A stretch of 64,000 bases of DNA from Rhodovastum sp963804495 (lineage in GTDB: Bacteria; Pseudomonadota; Alphaproteobacteria; Acetobacterales; Acetobacteraceae), in assembly GCA_963804495.1 (NCBI GenBank), contig CAWDQN010000002.1:124001-188000 (forward strand), in the 5' to 3' direction. A program made the translations under genes and the position numbers. The notes under the pieces were generated by a model. The model searched no databases and had not been told where the DNA came from. It worked only from the letters and a program-made list of their open reading frames with translations. Shown here piece by piece: positions 32,601 to 41,926 of the stretch (positions are counted from its first letter, which is position 1; the number at the start of each line of letters is the position of its first letter).

Positions 32601-33734
32601 TTAATGAAGGGTGACGACGCCGGGGCTGCGGAATCTGCTGCGGGTGAGCGGTTCGTTGTCCCGCCACGAGAGGTGGAAATACAACGCCGCCAACTCGCCA
32701 AAATTCTCGATCGCGGTGCTGTTCTGCAACGCCAGCCGGCTCAGGCGGTCGGCCGCCGCGGTATCACCGCGCAACCGCTTCAGTTCGGACAGCAATTCGG
32801 TGGCCGACGAACTCGCCGGGGTGATCTCCAGGGCCTTCGTCAGCTCCGCCTCGGCGCCGTCGAGATCACGTAGCCCCATCAGCGCCGCCGCCAGCGTCAT
32901 GTGCGCGGTGGTCACCACCGGCTTGCGGCTGCGCGACATACTGTCCAGCAGGGCGCGGGTTCGCGCCGCCGCCGCGGCGTTGTCGTCCAACTGCAGCTCG
33001 GCGAAGGCGATGTTCAGCACCGGCACCGGACCCCCGGGCCAGGCATCGGCGGCCAGCTGGAAGTAGCGCAGGGCGGCACGCGGGTCGTTGCGGAAAAGTT
33101 GCACCAGGCCCAGCAGGTTCTCGAACTGCGCCCGGTCCTCGCTGACCGGCGCCGGCGGCAGGGCCGCGAGGGCGTGCGCGGACAGGGCCACCACATCACG
33201 GAACTGGCCGTCGCCTACATGGCGCTGCAACAGGTACAAGGCGGTGGTGTACGGGGCCAGTTGCGAGGCGCCCCACGTGGCGCAACGCTGAATAAAACTT
33301 AACAATTTTTCGCCCTTCTCAGGGTCAAATTCCTGGCTGAATTCGCCGTTCGCATGGCCGTGGCCCGACACCACGCCGCGCAGCGACTCATTTTCTATGA
33401 ACAACGAAAGGCGCAGCTGGTCGGGATTGTAGCCGAACTGTCGCTGTAGCGCGAAGGCCAGCGGCTTGACATTAACCGAATCGGCCAAAGTCATGCCGAT
33501 GCCCTCGTCGTGGCTGGAGCGGATCTCCGGCGCATTGACCATCGAGACGGTGGCGGCGATGGCGTCGAGCTGGGCGGTGAACACCGTCTCGAGGCTTTGC
33601 TGGTCGATGACCTTCTTGAACACATTGGATGGTGCCGCCACTTCGACGGCGACGCTGCCCGAGCGCAGCACGGCATCCGTGGTCAGCAGACCGAACGCGA
33701 CCAGCAGCGCCACGGCCAATGTGGTGAAGTCCAT
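32601..33734 (-). CDS. Membrane-anchored TPR-like protein of unknown function
   Basis: The 377-residue product has an N-terminal hydrophobic anchor (MDFTTLAVALLVAFGLL) followed by a periplasmic or cytoplasmic helical domain. The C-terminal half has TPR-like units (YFQLAADAWPGGPVPVLNIAFAE, AHMTLAAALMGLRDLDGAEAEL, ATELLSELKRLRGDTAAADRL). No enzyme motif is seen. The frame is open upstream to 33932, but the ATG at 33734 gives the membrane anchor and is preceded by GGGGGA. Confidence 0.75.
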   Translation of the reverse strand: MDFTTLAVALLVAFGLLTTDAVLRSGSVAVEVAAPSNVFKKVIDQQSLETVFTAQLDAIAATVSMVNAPEIRSSHDEGIGMTLADSVNVKPLAFALQRQFGYNPDQLRLSLFIENESLRGVVSGHGHANGEFSQEFDPEKGEKLLSFIQRCATWGASQLAPYTTALYLLQRHVGDGQFRDVVALSAHALAALPPAPVSEDRAQFENLLGLVQLFRNDPRAALRYFQLAADAWPGGPVPVLNIAFAELQLDDNAAAAARTRALLDSMSRSRKPVVTTAHMTLAAALMGLRDLDGAEAELTKALEITPASSSATELLSELKRLRGDTAAADRLSRLALQNSTAIENFGELAALYFHLSWRDNEPLTRSRFRSPGVVTLH

Positions 33735-33924
33735 CGCCTGCGTCCCCCAGGGCTGCCAGGGTAGGGCCGGAAGGGCTGGCCGGCAACATTTCGGCGCTGG
33801 GCGTTTTTTGCGGTTTGCCGCGCGGGCATGGCGCGGCCGGGTAGATGGATGAGGGGGACACTCCTCATGTAGCATGCCTGTCTGCGCTGGCGCGCAGCCA
33901 TCAATCCAATCGGAGGACCTCGCC

Positions 33925-34506
33925 TTGGCCAAGAAACTCCTGATGATCGTCGGCGATTTCGCCGAGGACTACGAGACCATGGTGCCGTTCCAGGCTCTGC
34001 AGATGGTCGGTCTGACGGTGCATGCCGTCTGTCCCGGCAAAAAGACCGGCGACAGCATCGCCACCGCCATCCATGATTTCGAAGGGCACCAGACTTACAG
34101 TGAAAAGCCTGGGCACCGGTTCAGCCTGAATGCCGATTTCGATGCGGCTTCTGCGGACGAATACGATGGTCTTGTCATTCCGGGCGGCCGCGCCCCGGAA
34201 TACCTGCGTCTTGACCAGCGGGTGCTGACGCTGATCCGCGCCTTTGCCAGCGCCGGCAAGCCGATCGCCGCGATCTGCCACGGCGCGCAGTTGCTGGCCG
34301 CGGCCGGGGTGATCAGCGGCCGCACCGTGTCGGCCTATCCAGCCTGCGCCCCAGAGGTCACCCTGGCCGGCGCGTGCTATGCCGAGATCGCCATCGATGG
34401 CGCCGTTGCCGACGGCAATCTGATCACCGCGCCGGCCTGGCCGGCCCATCCGGCGTGGCTGGCCAAGTTCATCGACGCGCTGGGCGTGCGCATCAGCCAC
34501 GGCTGA
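33925..34506 (+). CDS. DJ-1/PfpI family protein
   Basis: Glutamine amidotransferase-like fold protein; relatives are glyoxalases, chaperones or proteases. The nucleophile elbow AAICHGAQLLAAAG carries the cysteine; the acidic residue near the start (IVGDFAEDYE) and GGRAPEYLRLD are present. The TTG at 33925 is chosen because CGGAGGACC lies nine bases upstream; this gives 193 residues, the family length. ATG 33874 would add 17 residues overlapping the promoter region of the divergent gene. Confidence 0.9.
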   Translation: MAKKLLMIVGDFAEDYETMVPFQALQMVGLTVHAVCPGKKTGDSIATAIHDFEGHQTYSEKPGHRFSLNADFDAASADEYDGLVIPGGRAPEYLRLDQRVLTLIRAFASAGKPIAAICHGAQLLAAAGVISGRTVSAYPACAPEVTLAGACYAEIAIDGAVADGNLITAPAWPAHPAWLAKFIDALGVRISHG

Positions 34507-34562
34507 GGCCTGCTGCCGACGAAGCAAGAGAAGGTCGGGGCGGAACTCTGGACCTGCGAACC

Positions 34563-34626
34563 AAGTCATGGGTTCCAAGGGCCTCTCGGCCCTTGGCGGG
34601 TCCAGGGCAGAGCCCTGGCCTTCCTT
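34563..34626. repeat. Dispersed palindromic repeat, copy 7
   Basis: GGTTCCAAGGGCCTCTCGG, then CCCTTGGCGGGTCCAGGGCA and GAGCCCTGGCC, in reverse orientation. The copy abuts the AnfA-type gene's stop codon (TAA, 34625-34627). Both palindromic modules are intact. Confidence 0.75.
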
Positions 34627-36226
34627 ACTCTCTTCGGAACGCTTTGTAGCTGAGTTTATACCGCTCCATCCGCAGCCCCAGCATCCGCCGGGTCAGCCCC
34701 AGGTCCTCCGCCGCCTTGGTCATGTTCCCCTTGTGGGCCTTCAGCGCCTCGACGATCATTTCGTATTCCACTGCTGCGATCTTGGCGTCCAGCCCGCAGC
34801 CGAACGAGGTTCCGGTGGCTTCCGAGGTCTGCAGCGAGGGCGGCAGGTCGTAGGCGTGGATGACGCCATCGGCCGACAGGATCATGGCACGCTCGATCAC
34901 GTTCTCCAGTTCGCGCACGTTGCCGGGCCAGTGATAGCTCATCAGCATGTTGAGCGCCGGGGTGGAAATCCGCTTGATGTCCTTTCCCGTCTCGCGGGCG
35001 AAGCGGGCGACGAAATAGTCGGCCAGGGTGATCACGTCGCTGCCACGCTCGCTCAGCGGCGGAATGGTGATGGGAAACACATGCAGCCGGTAATACAGGT
35101 CTTCGCGGAACGTCCCTTTCTCCACCATGTCCGGCAAGTTACGGTTGGTGGCGGCGATGATGCGCAGATCGACTTTCACCGGCTGGTTGCCGCCGACGCG
35201 CTCGAAGGTTTTCTCCTGTAGCACCCGCAGCAGCTTGGCCTGCATACCGAGGCTGAGTTCGCCGACTTCATCGAGAAAGATCGAGCCGCCGTCGGCCAGT
35301 TCGAACCTGCCCTTGCGCAGTCCAGCGGCGCCGGTGAAGGATCCTTTCTCGTGCCCGAACAACTCGCTTTCGACGATGCTTTCCGGCAGCGCGGCGCAGT
35401 TGAACTTGACAAAAGGCCCATCGGCGAATGGGCTGTTATAATGGATCGCGTTGGCGACTAGCTCCTTGCCCACGCCGCTTTCGCCCAGAACCAGCACCGT
35501 TGCCTTGGCGCTGGCGACTTTCTGGATCAGATCGTAGACCGCCAGCATCGGCTTAGAATTGCCGATGATGTTGGAGGGATGGAAGCGTTCCTTCAGCGCA
35601 CTGCGCAGGCGGCGGTTTTCGTTCTCTAACCGCACCTTTTCGACATTCTCCAGCAGATACAGCTCGACCGCGGGGGCGACCATCGAGGCGATGGTGGCGA
35701 GCAGTTCGACGTCCTGGCGGAGCAGCCTTCGGCTGGCGTAGACCCGTTCGGCGCTGATGGTGCCGAGCACTTTCTTGCCGTGCACGATCGGCACGCAGAA
35801 GAACGTGCGGTTCTTTGCCACCGATTCGCCACGGCTGCGCGTGCGGTCGAGAAATCCCGGGTCGTTGCCGATATGCGGCACGATGACCGCCTTGCCGGAT
35901 TCGACGACCTTGCCGGTGATGCCCTCGCCCAGCGAGTAGATGCCGCGCTGTTTTTGCTCCTCGGTCAGGCCGAAGCTGGCGTGGATGAAAATCGTTTCCG
36001 ACTGCCGATCATACAGGCTGACCATGCCCCGGGCGATCTTCATGCGTTCTTCCATCACTCCCAGGATGAGCGTGAGGGCGCTGGTGAGGTCTTCGCTTTC
36101 GTTGATGATCTGGCTGATCTGGAACAGGATCGGCAGCACGCTGACGCGGCACTCACCGGTCGCGCAACCGGTGAACTCGTCCTTGAAGTCGTCGATTTCA
36201 ATGGCGACGCTCTCGTCTTGTGCCAT
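34625..36226 (-). CDS. anfA: Sigma54-dependent activator of the AnfA/NifA family
   Basis: Predicted activator of nitrogenase genes. From ATG 36226 the 533-residue product has an N-terminal GAF domain (about residues 45-190), an AAA+ domain with Walker A GESGVGKE (248-255) and sigma54-contact loop GSFTGA (295-300, a Ser variant of GAFTGA), and a C-terminal HTH. Two points favour AnfA over NifA: a cysteine pair at residues 21 and 26 just before the GAF domain, and a tail LGLTRRMLGLRMERYKLSYKAFR rather than the NifA type. Azotobacter AnfA is known to need an N-terminal cysteine pair. A Mo-box lies about 220 bases upstream. In-frame ATGs at 36259 and 36310 exist. Confidence 0.8.
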   Translation of the reverse strand: MAQDESVAIEIDDFKDEFTGCATGECRVSVLPILFQISQIINESEDLTSALTLILGVMEERMKIARGMVSLYDRQSETIFIHASFGLTEEQKQRGIYSLGEGITGKVVESGKAVIVPHIGNDPGFLDRTRSRGESVAKNRTFFCVPIVHGKKVLGTISAERVYASRRLLRQDVELLATIASMVAPAVELYLLENVEKVRLENENRRLRSALKERFHPSNIIGNSKPMLAVYDLIQKVASAKATVLVLGESGVGKELVANAIHYNSPFADGPFVKFNCAALPESIVESELFGHEKGSFTGAAGLRKGRFELADGGSIFLDEVGELSLGMQAKLLRVLQEKTFERVGGNQPVKVDLRIIAATNRNLPDMVEKGTFREDLYYRLHVFPITIPPLSERGSDVITLADYFVARFARETGKDIKRISTPALNMLMSYHWPGNVRELENVIERAMILSADGVIHAYDLPPSLQTSEATGTSFGCGLDAKIAAVEYEMIVEALKAHKGNMTKAAEDLGLTRRMLGLRMERYKLSYKAFRRE

Positions 36227-36444
36227 GTCTCGTTCTTTTGCGGCGATCAGGCGCGTCATGCAGATGGTGGTCCCTCGGGTTCTGCGCGCTGCCATCTGAA
36301 AGCAGTGCACGTGTGCATGCCACTGCGCGTGGTGCCGGACTGAGGGAGGCCGAGCGGCCGGTATAGGCCGGACGGATCAAGCCGTTAATTGGTCCCCCGC
36401 ATCCCGGGCGTGCGCCGGATCGGCGATGCGATTCTGCGTTGTTA

Positions 36445-36468
36445 CGCTATTCCTACATAAGCATAGCG
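36445..36468. promoter_or_regulatory. Mo-box: ModE-type operator
   Basis: CGCTAT, 12 bases, ATAGCG: a perfect 6-bp inverted repeat in a 24-bp site. The Escherichia coli modA operator has the same geometry (CGTTAT, 12 bases, ATAACG). The inner bases include CCTACATA, which also matches that operator. It lies between the anfA-type and modE-type genes, where a molybdate-bound ModE protein would repress the activator when molybdenum is available. Confidence 0.75.
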
Positions 36469-36474
36469 GCATTG

Positions 36475-36489
36475 TGGCAGACACCATGC
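36475..36489 (+). promoter_or_regulatory. Weak sigma54-like promoter match
   Basis: TGGCAGACACCATGC has the invariant GG and GC at the correct 10-base spacing and most of the -24 element, but lacks the TT before GC. It points toward the ModE-type gene and lies seven bases after the Mo-box. Confidence 0.25.
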
Positions 36490-36719
36490 GCTATGCCAAG
36501 ACGGGAATTACGTCGCAAATCCGACAAGCGCAGTCGCAATCCAATCATGGCGAACACAGATTGAACGACAAATAGTGCGGTCGTGGACTTGGCGATGTCG
36601 TCGGGCGCCGGCGGTGCGCAACGCCGGCCTTGTGGCCCGGAACTTGCTTTGTTCCTTTCTGGCGCAGGATGCGCTGATCAGGCCGCCTGGATCGAGGCAC
36701 ACACCGGGGAGCGATCGCG

Positions 36720-37527
36720 ATGTGGGACGGAAACGGCAATGACGCGGCTGACCTGGCAGCGCCGGACGCGGTCGACGAACCTGGCCCGTCGAGCCGGATG
36801 GCGGCCTTTGGCTGCCACGAGCGGCTTGCATGGCTGTTTCGCGCCATTTCGGCACCGGACGTTCTTGGTGGTCGAGGGTGCCGATCAGCACGCCGCCAGA
36901 CGCGCCGTGCAGGAACTCAACAACCTTGCCGGCGAGGCGCTGGCGGAATGGACGGATTGCCGGGGCGGCGCCGGCATTCGCCTGACCCCGCGCGGCCGCC
37001 GGCTTTGCGTGGCGCTGATGGCCTTGCGGGTCGAGCATGAACGGCTGCTGAACCGGTTCGGCGAGACCTTCGGCGAGGACATGCGCCTGATCGATCGCGT
37101 CGCGGTGCGGACCAGTGCGCGCAATCAGTTCCTGGCGCGCGTGGCGTCCCGCCCGAAGGGCACTCTTCGCGAGGAGATTTTGCTGGAACTCGCGGGCCGC
37201 CGCCTCATAAAGGTGGCGATCACCCACGAGAGCGTCGTCGCGCTGGACCTCAAGCCAGGGCGGGAGGTGGTGGCGCTGATCAAGGCGTCGTCGGTGGAAT
37301 TGGCGGTGGGCGGCGGCGGCAGGATCGGCGGCGATCCAAACCGGCTGACCGGCACGATCGGGCACGTCGTCCGCGACGGCAATACCGCCGAGGTCGCCGT
37401 CGATCTCGGCTCGGGGCTGACCGGCATCGCCCAGATCGAAGGCCCGGCAGCCGCCCGGGCCAGGGTCGGACAACGTGCGACACTTTCCTTCGCGTCGGAC
37501 AAGGTCATCATCGGCCGCGTGGCCTGA
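36720..37527 (+). CDS. modE: ModE-type molybdate-responsive regulator, probable frameshift in the N-terminal domain
   Basis: Winged-helix regulator with two C-terminal Mop (TOBE) molybdate domains. Frame 1 is clear from about 36870: AVQELNNLAGEALAEW, GGAGIRLTPRGRRL, RTSARNQFLARV, KPGREVVALIKASSVELAVG and NRLTGTIGHVV, ending at 37527. The start of the winged helix (HERLAWLFRAISAPDVL) is found only in the frame beginning at ATG 36720. The two frames join near 36860-36868, implying one extra base. An alternative is one ORF in frame 1 from 36583 (314 residues) with an N-terminus unlike ModE. So this is a pseudogene, a sequencing error, or a divergent protein. Confidence 0.6.
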
Positions 37528-37556
37528 CAAGGGCCGGGGCGGGCCAACGGCCCGCG

Positions 37557-38891
37557 TCAGCCGGCAAACCGCACCAGCCGCCCGAGCGGCACGCCCAGCA
37601 CTTCATCCTCGCGCATCACCGCCTGACCGCGAATGATGGTGGCCACCGGCCATCCGGTCACCTGCTTGCCGGCAAACGGCGTCCATCCACAGGGCGAAAC
37701 GATCCAGTTTTCCTCGATCCGCCGCCGCCGGCGCATGTCCACCAGGGTGAAATCACCGTCGTAGCCGCTCGCCAGCCGCCCCTTGCCGAGCACGCCATAA
37801 ACCCGCGCGGGCCCCGCGCACATCAGATCGACCATCCGCCCGAGCGATAGACGGCCGGCATTCACATGGTCCAGCATCACCGGCACCAGCGTCTGCACGC
37901 CGGTGAGCCCCGAATGGCATTCGGGCCAGGGTTTTTCCTTCGCCGCCCGCGGATGCGGCGCATGGTCCGAGCCGATGCTGTCCACCGTGCCGTCGCGCAC
38001 CGCCGCCCAGGCCGCTTCCCGATGGCGCTCGCCGCGGATCGGCGGATTCATCACACCATAGCCGCCCAGCCGCTCGTAGCAGTCCGGCGCCACCTGCGTC
38101 AGGTGGTTCACCAGCACCTCGCAGGTGGCGACATCGCGGAAATCCTTCAGGTAATCCAGTTCCTGCGCCGTCGACACATGCAGGATATGCGCCGCCCGGC
38201 CGGTTGCCTGCGCCAGCGCCATCAGCCGGCGGGTGCACAGAAACGCGGCTTCCTCGTCGCGCCATTCCATGTGGCTGGCATAGGGGTCGCCGCACTGAAA
38301 CCGCGTCTTGCGGGCTTGCAGCCGCGATTCGTCCTCGCTGTGATAGGCGATGCGGCGATGCCCGTCGCGCATGATGCGCTCGATGCTGGCATCGTCCTCC
38401 ACCAGCAGATCGCCGGTGGACGAGCCGGCGAACACCTTGATGGCACAGACGCCGCGCCCGGTTTCCAGGCCGGCGAGGGCGGGGATGTTGGCCTTGGTGG
38501 CGCCGACATAAAACCCGATGTCGCACCAGGCGACGCGCTCGGCATAGTCCTGCTTGACCGCCAGCCCGGCCGCATCGACCAGCGGCGGCGCCGTGTTCGG
38601 CATGTCGAACACCACCGCCACCCCGCCGAGCACCGCCGCCTTGGTGCCGGTGCACATGTTCTCGGCGGCATTGGGCGCGGTGCCGGGGTCGCGCAGATGC
38701 ACATGCGGGTCGATCACACCGGGCAACACGTGCAGCCCGGTGGCGTCGATGGTCTCCGCCGCCTCAGCGGCGTGGCCGACACCCAGGGCGGCGATGCGAC
38801 CTTCCCGGACTCCGACGCTGGTCTGCTCCGTGCCCCAGGGAAGGACACAGGTGCCGTTGCGGATGATCACGTCATACGGAGCGGCGGGCAT
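37557..38891 (-). CDS. pyrC: Dihydroorotase
   Basis: Pyrimidine biosynthesis enzyme that cyclises carbamoyl-aspartate. The 444-residue amidohydrolase has metal ligands in GVIDPHVHLRDPG, the carboxylated lysine in CAIKVFAGSSTGD, histidines in AYHSEDE and AHILHVST, and the aspartate in SIGSDHAPH. The binuclear zinc site is complete. The family also includes allantoinase and dihydropyrimidinase; length and motifs fit class I dihydroorotase. AAGGAG lies 11 bases before ATG 38891. Confidence 0.88.
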   Translation of the reverse strand: MPAAPYDVIIRNGTCVLPWGTEQTSVGVREGRIAALGVGHAAEAAETIDATGLHVLPGVIDPHVHLRDPGTAPNAAENMCTGTKAAVLGGVAVVFDMPNTAPPLVDAAGLAVKQDYAERVAWCDIGFYVGATKANIPALAGLETGRGVCAIKVFAGSSTGDLLVEDDASIERIMRDGHRRIAYHSEDESRLQARKTRFQCGDPYASHMEWRDEEAAFLCTRRLMALAQATGRAAHILHVSTAQELDYLKDFRDVATCEVLVNHLTQVAPDCYERLGGYGVMNPPIRGERHREAAWAAVRDGTVDSIGSDHAPHPRAAKEKPWPECHSGLTGVQTLVPVMLDHVNAGRLSLGRMVDLMCAGPARVYGVLGKGRLASGYDGDFTLVDMRRRRRIEENWIVSPCGWTPFAGKQVTGWPVATIIRGQAVMREDEVLGVPLGRLVRFAG

Positions 38892-38922
38892 GTGGGGGTG
38901 ATCTCCTTGGTCGGCAGAAAGA

Positions 38923-38967
38923 CAAGGCCAGGGCTCTGCCCTGGACCCGGCAGGCCCCTGCACCCCA
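38923..38967. repeat. Dispersed palindromic repeat, copy 8
   Basis: AAGGCCAGGGCTCTGCCCTG, then GACCCGGCAGGCCCCTGCAC, in forward orientation between pyrC and asnB. The second palindromic module is shortened. Confidence 0.75.
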
Positions 38968-40734
38968 TTACTTTGTCGTCGCCAGCGTTTCGAAGACATC
39001 ACCCGCCGGCGGCAGGCCCAGAATATGCGCCCGGTGCCACAACGCATAGAACAGCAGATGCCAGGCCCCGGCCCCCTCCCGCTTGCCGGCCGCGGCGCGG
39101 AACAACGCCACCACACGTTCGGGGTCGGCGATCTCCGCCACGCCCGGCTGCGCCGCCACCAACGGACCCAGCCTTGCCCCCTGACCGGCGATCCAGGCAC
39201 CCACCGGCACCGTGAACCCCTGCTTGCGGGCAAACGGCTCCGCCGCCGGGCAGTTTCGCGCCAGCCACAGCCGCAGCAGCCACTTGCCCATGCCGCGCCG
39301 CACTTTCAGCGCGTCCGGCAGCCGGAACGCCGCCGCCGCCACGCCGGGATCGAGAAACGGCGTCCGCCCCTCCACCGCATGCGCCATCAGGCAACGGTCC
39401 AGCTTGAGCAACAAATCATGCGGCAGCCAGTCCGCCACATCGGTCGCCTGCGCCACCGCCAGGCGGCTGCGCCCCGCCGTGGCGGCGCTGGCCTCGGCCG
39501 CCGCGATGCCGTCCCGCCAGGCCACCGGACGCGCGCGCAGCACCTCCAGCCGGTCGAAGGCGCCGCGCCCGCGCATCACCCGCCCGCCACGCCACAACGG
39601 CCGCATGGCACTGCGATAGCGCCCGTAGCCGCCGAACATCTCGTCCCCGCCCTCGCCGGACAGCACCACTTTCACGTCCTGCCGCGCCCGCCTCGCCAGG
39701 AACCAGGTGGGAATGATGGCGTAATCCGCCGCCGGGTCGTCCATGCAGGCGACGATTTCGGGTAAATGGCGCCAGGTACCGGCCTCGCTGACCTCGATGG
39801 TTTCGTGCCGCGCCCCCAGCGCGTGGGCCACTCGCGCCGCCGCCGCCCGTTCGTCGGCCGCCGCCGGCACGTCGAACCCGGCCGTGTAGGCCAGCACTGG
39901 GGCGCTGTTCAGCCGCGCCATCATGCTCAGCACCGCGGCGCTGTCGATGCCGCCGGACAGGAACATGCCGTACGGCACGTCGCTGCGCTGGTGCAGATCG
40001 ACGCTTTCCTCCAGCGCCCGGTCGAGGCGGCGCAGCGCCGCCGCCTCATCGATTTCCTCCGCCGCACCGTCGGGCAGGGCGGCGAGCCGGCGGCGCTCCA
40101 GCACCCGACCGTCCGCGCACACCAGGGTTTCGCCCGGCAGCACCCGGCGGATGCCCTCGAAAATGGTCTCTGCGCCGGTGGTGAACTGGATTTGCAGCAA
40201 CTCATCGCGCCCCGCTTCGCGCAGCGCCCGTGGCACGATCCCCGCGTCCAGCAGCGCCCGCGGCTCCGAGGCGAAGGCCAGTCCGGCATCGGTCTGCGCG
40301 GTATAAAGCGGTTTGATGCCGAACGGATCACGTGCCAGCGTCACTGTGCGGGCGGCGCGGTCGTGGATGGCGAGCGCATACATGCCGCGCAGGTGACGGG
40401 CGAACGCCGCCCCCTCGCGCCGCCACAGATGCAGCGGCGGCTCGTTGTCGCTGTCGGTGGCGAAGCGGACCTCCGGCAGGTCGCGGCGCAGCTCCCGGTA
40501 GTTGTAGATCTCGCCGTTGCCGACCAGCGCCGCCGCGCCGGCGAACAGCGGCTGCTGGCCGCCGGCGAGGTCGATGATGGCCAGCCGCGTCTGCACCAGG
40601 GCGATCGGACCGACCGCGGCCTGGCCGGACCCGTCCGGCCCGCGATGGGCAAGCGCGCGTGCCAGCGCCTCCAGCACTCCTGGCTCGGGTGGCGCCGCAT
40701 CGGGTGCGGACAGGATGCCGCCGATGCCGCACAT
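38968..40734 (-). CDS. asnB: Asparagine synthase, glutamine-hydrolysing
   Basis: Converts aspartate to asparagine with glutamine and ATP. ATG 40734 makes the nucleophile Cys2 (MCGIGG). The N-terminal class II glutaminase domain shows AHRGPDGSG, RLAIIDL and GNGEIYNYREL; the synthase domain shows PP-loop FLSGGIDSAAVLSMM and SGEGGDEMFGGYGRY. Length 588 residues is normal. AsnB-like enzymes also act in polysaccharide clusters, but none is adjacent; the role as asparagine synthase is inferred from the complete motifs. Confidence 0.9.
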   Translation of the reverse strand: MCGIGGILSAPDAAPPEPGVLEALARALAHRGPDGSGQAAVGPIALVQTRLAIIDLAGGQQPLFAGAAALVGNGEIYNYRELRRDLPEVRFATDSDNEPPLHLWRREGAAFARHLRGMYALAIHDRAARTVTLARDPFGIKPLYTAQTDAGLAFASEPRALLDAGIVPRALREAGRDELLQIQFTTGAETIFEGIRRVLPGETLVCADGRVLERRRLAALPDGAAEEIDEAAALRRLDRALEESVDLHQRSDVPYGMFLSGGIDSAAVLSMMARLNSAPVLAYTAGFDVPAAADERAAAARVAHALGARHETIEVSEAGTWRHLPEIVACMDDPAADYAIIPTWFLARRARQDVKVVLSGEGGDEMFGGYGRYRSAMRPLWRGGRVMRGRGAFDRLEVLRARPVAWRDGIAAAEASAATAGRSRLAVAQATDVADWLPHDLLLKLDRCLMAHAVEGRTPFLDPGVAAAAFRLPDALKVRRGMGKWLLRLWLARNCPAAEPFARKQGFTVPVGAWIAGQGARLGPLVAAQPGVAEIADPERVVALFRAAAGKREGAGAWHLLFYALWHRAHILGLPPAGDVFETLATTK

Positions 40735-40796
40735 CAGATCGGGGACCGGGCAGGGAAAATCGCCATGCGGACAGGTGGATAGCACCGGCGGACGGC

Positions 40797-40860
40797 GATG
40801 TCTTGCGGTGGCGCGTCCGGGACAAAGCCCTGGCCTTGCTTCCTTCACCCCATTGCCCTG
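40797..40860. repeat. Dispersed palindromic repeat, copy 9 (decayed)
   Basis: GTCCGGGACAAAGCCCTGGC, then CTTGCTTCCTTCACCCCATT, between the divergent asnB and purU genes. The central palindrome has several substitutions. Confidence 0.5.
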
Positions 40861-40977
40861 CATCGGCGACCCTTCCCGTCTCGCCCTCGACATGCTTCGC
40901 TGTTAGCAAGGAAGCCAGGCTCCGAAAGGGACCAGGCGACCGGTCTGCACGCCATGATCTTTGTCGAAAGGTGCCTC

Positions 40978-41838
40978 ATGCCCGGCCCGCAATACATCCT
41001 CACCCTGTCCTGCGCCAACCGGCGGGGCATCGTGGCCGGCGTGTCCACCTACCTGTTCGAGCATCACTGCAATATTCTCGACGCCCAGCAGTTCGACGAC
41101 ACCCAGGCCGGCCGGTTCTTCATGCGGGTCTGTTTCGATGGCATCGATCAGGAGGCGTTCGCCCCGCTGCACGACGGGTTCGGGGCCGTCGCCAGCCGGT
41201 TCGGCATGGACTGGGCGCTGCGTCCGCTGGCGCAGAAAAAGCGGGTGATGGTGCTGGTCTCGCGCTTCCACCATTGCCTGGACGATCTGCTGTACCGGTG
41301 GCGCATCAACGAATTGCCGATGGAGATGGTCGGCATCGTGTCCAACCATCCGCGCGAGACCTACGAGCATATCGACTTCGACGGGGTGCCGTTCCACCAT
41401 CTGCCGGTGACGCGGCTAACCAAGCTGGAGCAGGAGACACAGCTCTGGCAGCTGATCCGCGAGGCGCGCGTGGATGTGGTGGTGCTGGCGCGCTACATGC
41501 AGATTCTATCGGACGGGTTGTCGGCCAAGCTGGCCGGACGCTGCATCAACATTCACCATTCGTTCCTGCCCGGCTTCAAGGGCGCGCGCGCCTACCACCA
41601 GGCGCATGAGCGCGGCGTCAAGCTGATCGGGGCGACGGCGCACTACGTCACCTCCGACCTTGATGAAGGGCCGATCATCGAGCAGCATGTCGAGCGGATC
41701 AGCCACCGCGATACGCCCGAGGATCTGGTGCGCAAGGGGCGCGACATCGAGCGGCGGGTGCTGGCGCGAGCGCTGCGGCATCACCTTGAGGACCGCGTGT
41801 TCCTGCACGGCCGCAAGACCGTGGTGTTCACCGAATAG
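40978..41838 (+). CDS. purU: Formyltetrahydrofolate deformylase
   Basis: Hydrolyses 10-formyl-tetrahydrofolate to formate and THF, balancing one-carbon pools and supplying formate to PurT. The 286-residue product has an N-terminal ACT domain (YILTLSCANRRGIVAGVSTYLFEH) and the formyltransferase-like catalytic domain with NIHHSFLPGFKGA, GVKLIGATAHYVTSDLDEGPII (catalytic Asn-His-Asp set). ATG 40978 has GAAAGG nearby; an ATG at 40954 is an alternative. Confidence 0.95.
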   Translation: MPGPQYILTLSCANRRGIVAGVSTYLFEHHCNILDAQQFDDTQAGRFFMRVCFDGIDQEAFAPLHDGFGAVASRFGMDWALRPLAQKKRVMVLVSRFHHCLDDLLYRWRINELPMEMVGIVSNHPRETYEHIDFDGVPFHHLPVTRLTKLEQETQLWQLIREARVDVVVLARYMQILSDGLSAKLAGRCINIHHSFLPGFKGARAYHQAHERGVKLIGATAHYVTSDLDEGPIIEQHVERISHRDTPEDLVRKGRDIERRVLARALRHHLEDRVFLHGRKTVVFTE

Positions 41839-41926
41839 CGTTGCGTTGTTTGGGCCTTGCCCGAGGCCGCCCGGCGCTGTATCCAAACCTTGGCAAGCCT
41901 TATGTTCGGCGCGCCGGCTGCGGGAT

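Larger units (their letters stand above)
36227..36719. other. Divergent control region of the AnfA-type and ModE-type genes
   Basis: A 490-base gap between divergent start codons. It contains the Mo-box and a weak sigma54-like site annotated separately. No other gene is convincing; the AT-richer stretch 36380-36600 is the likely promoter zone for both genes. Confidence 0.6.
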
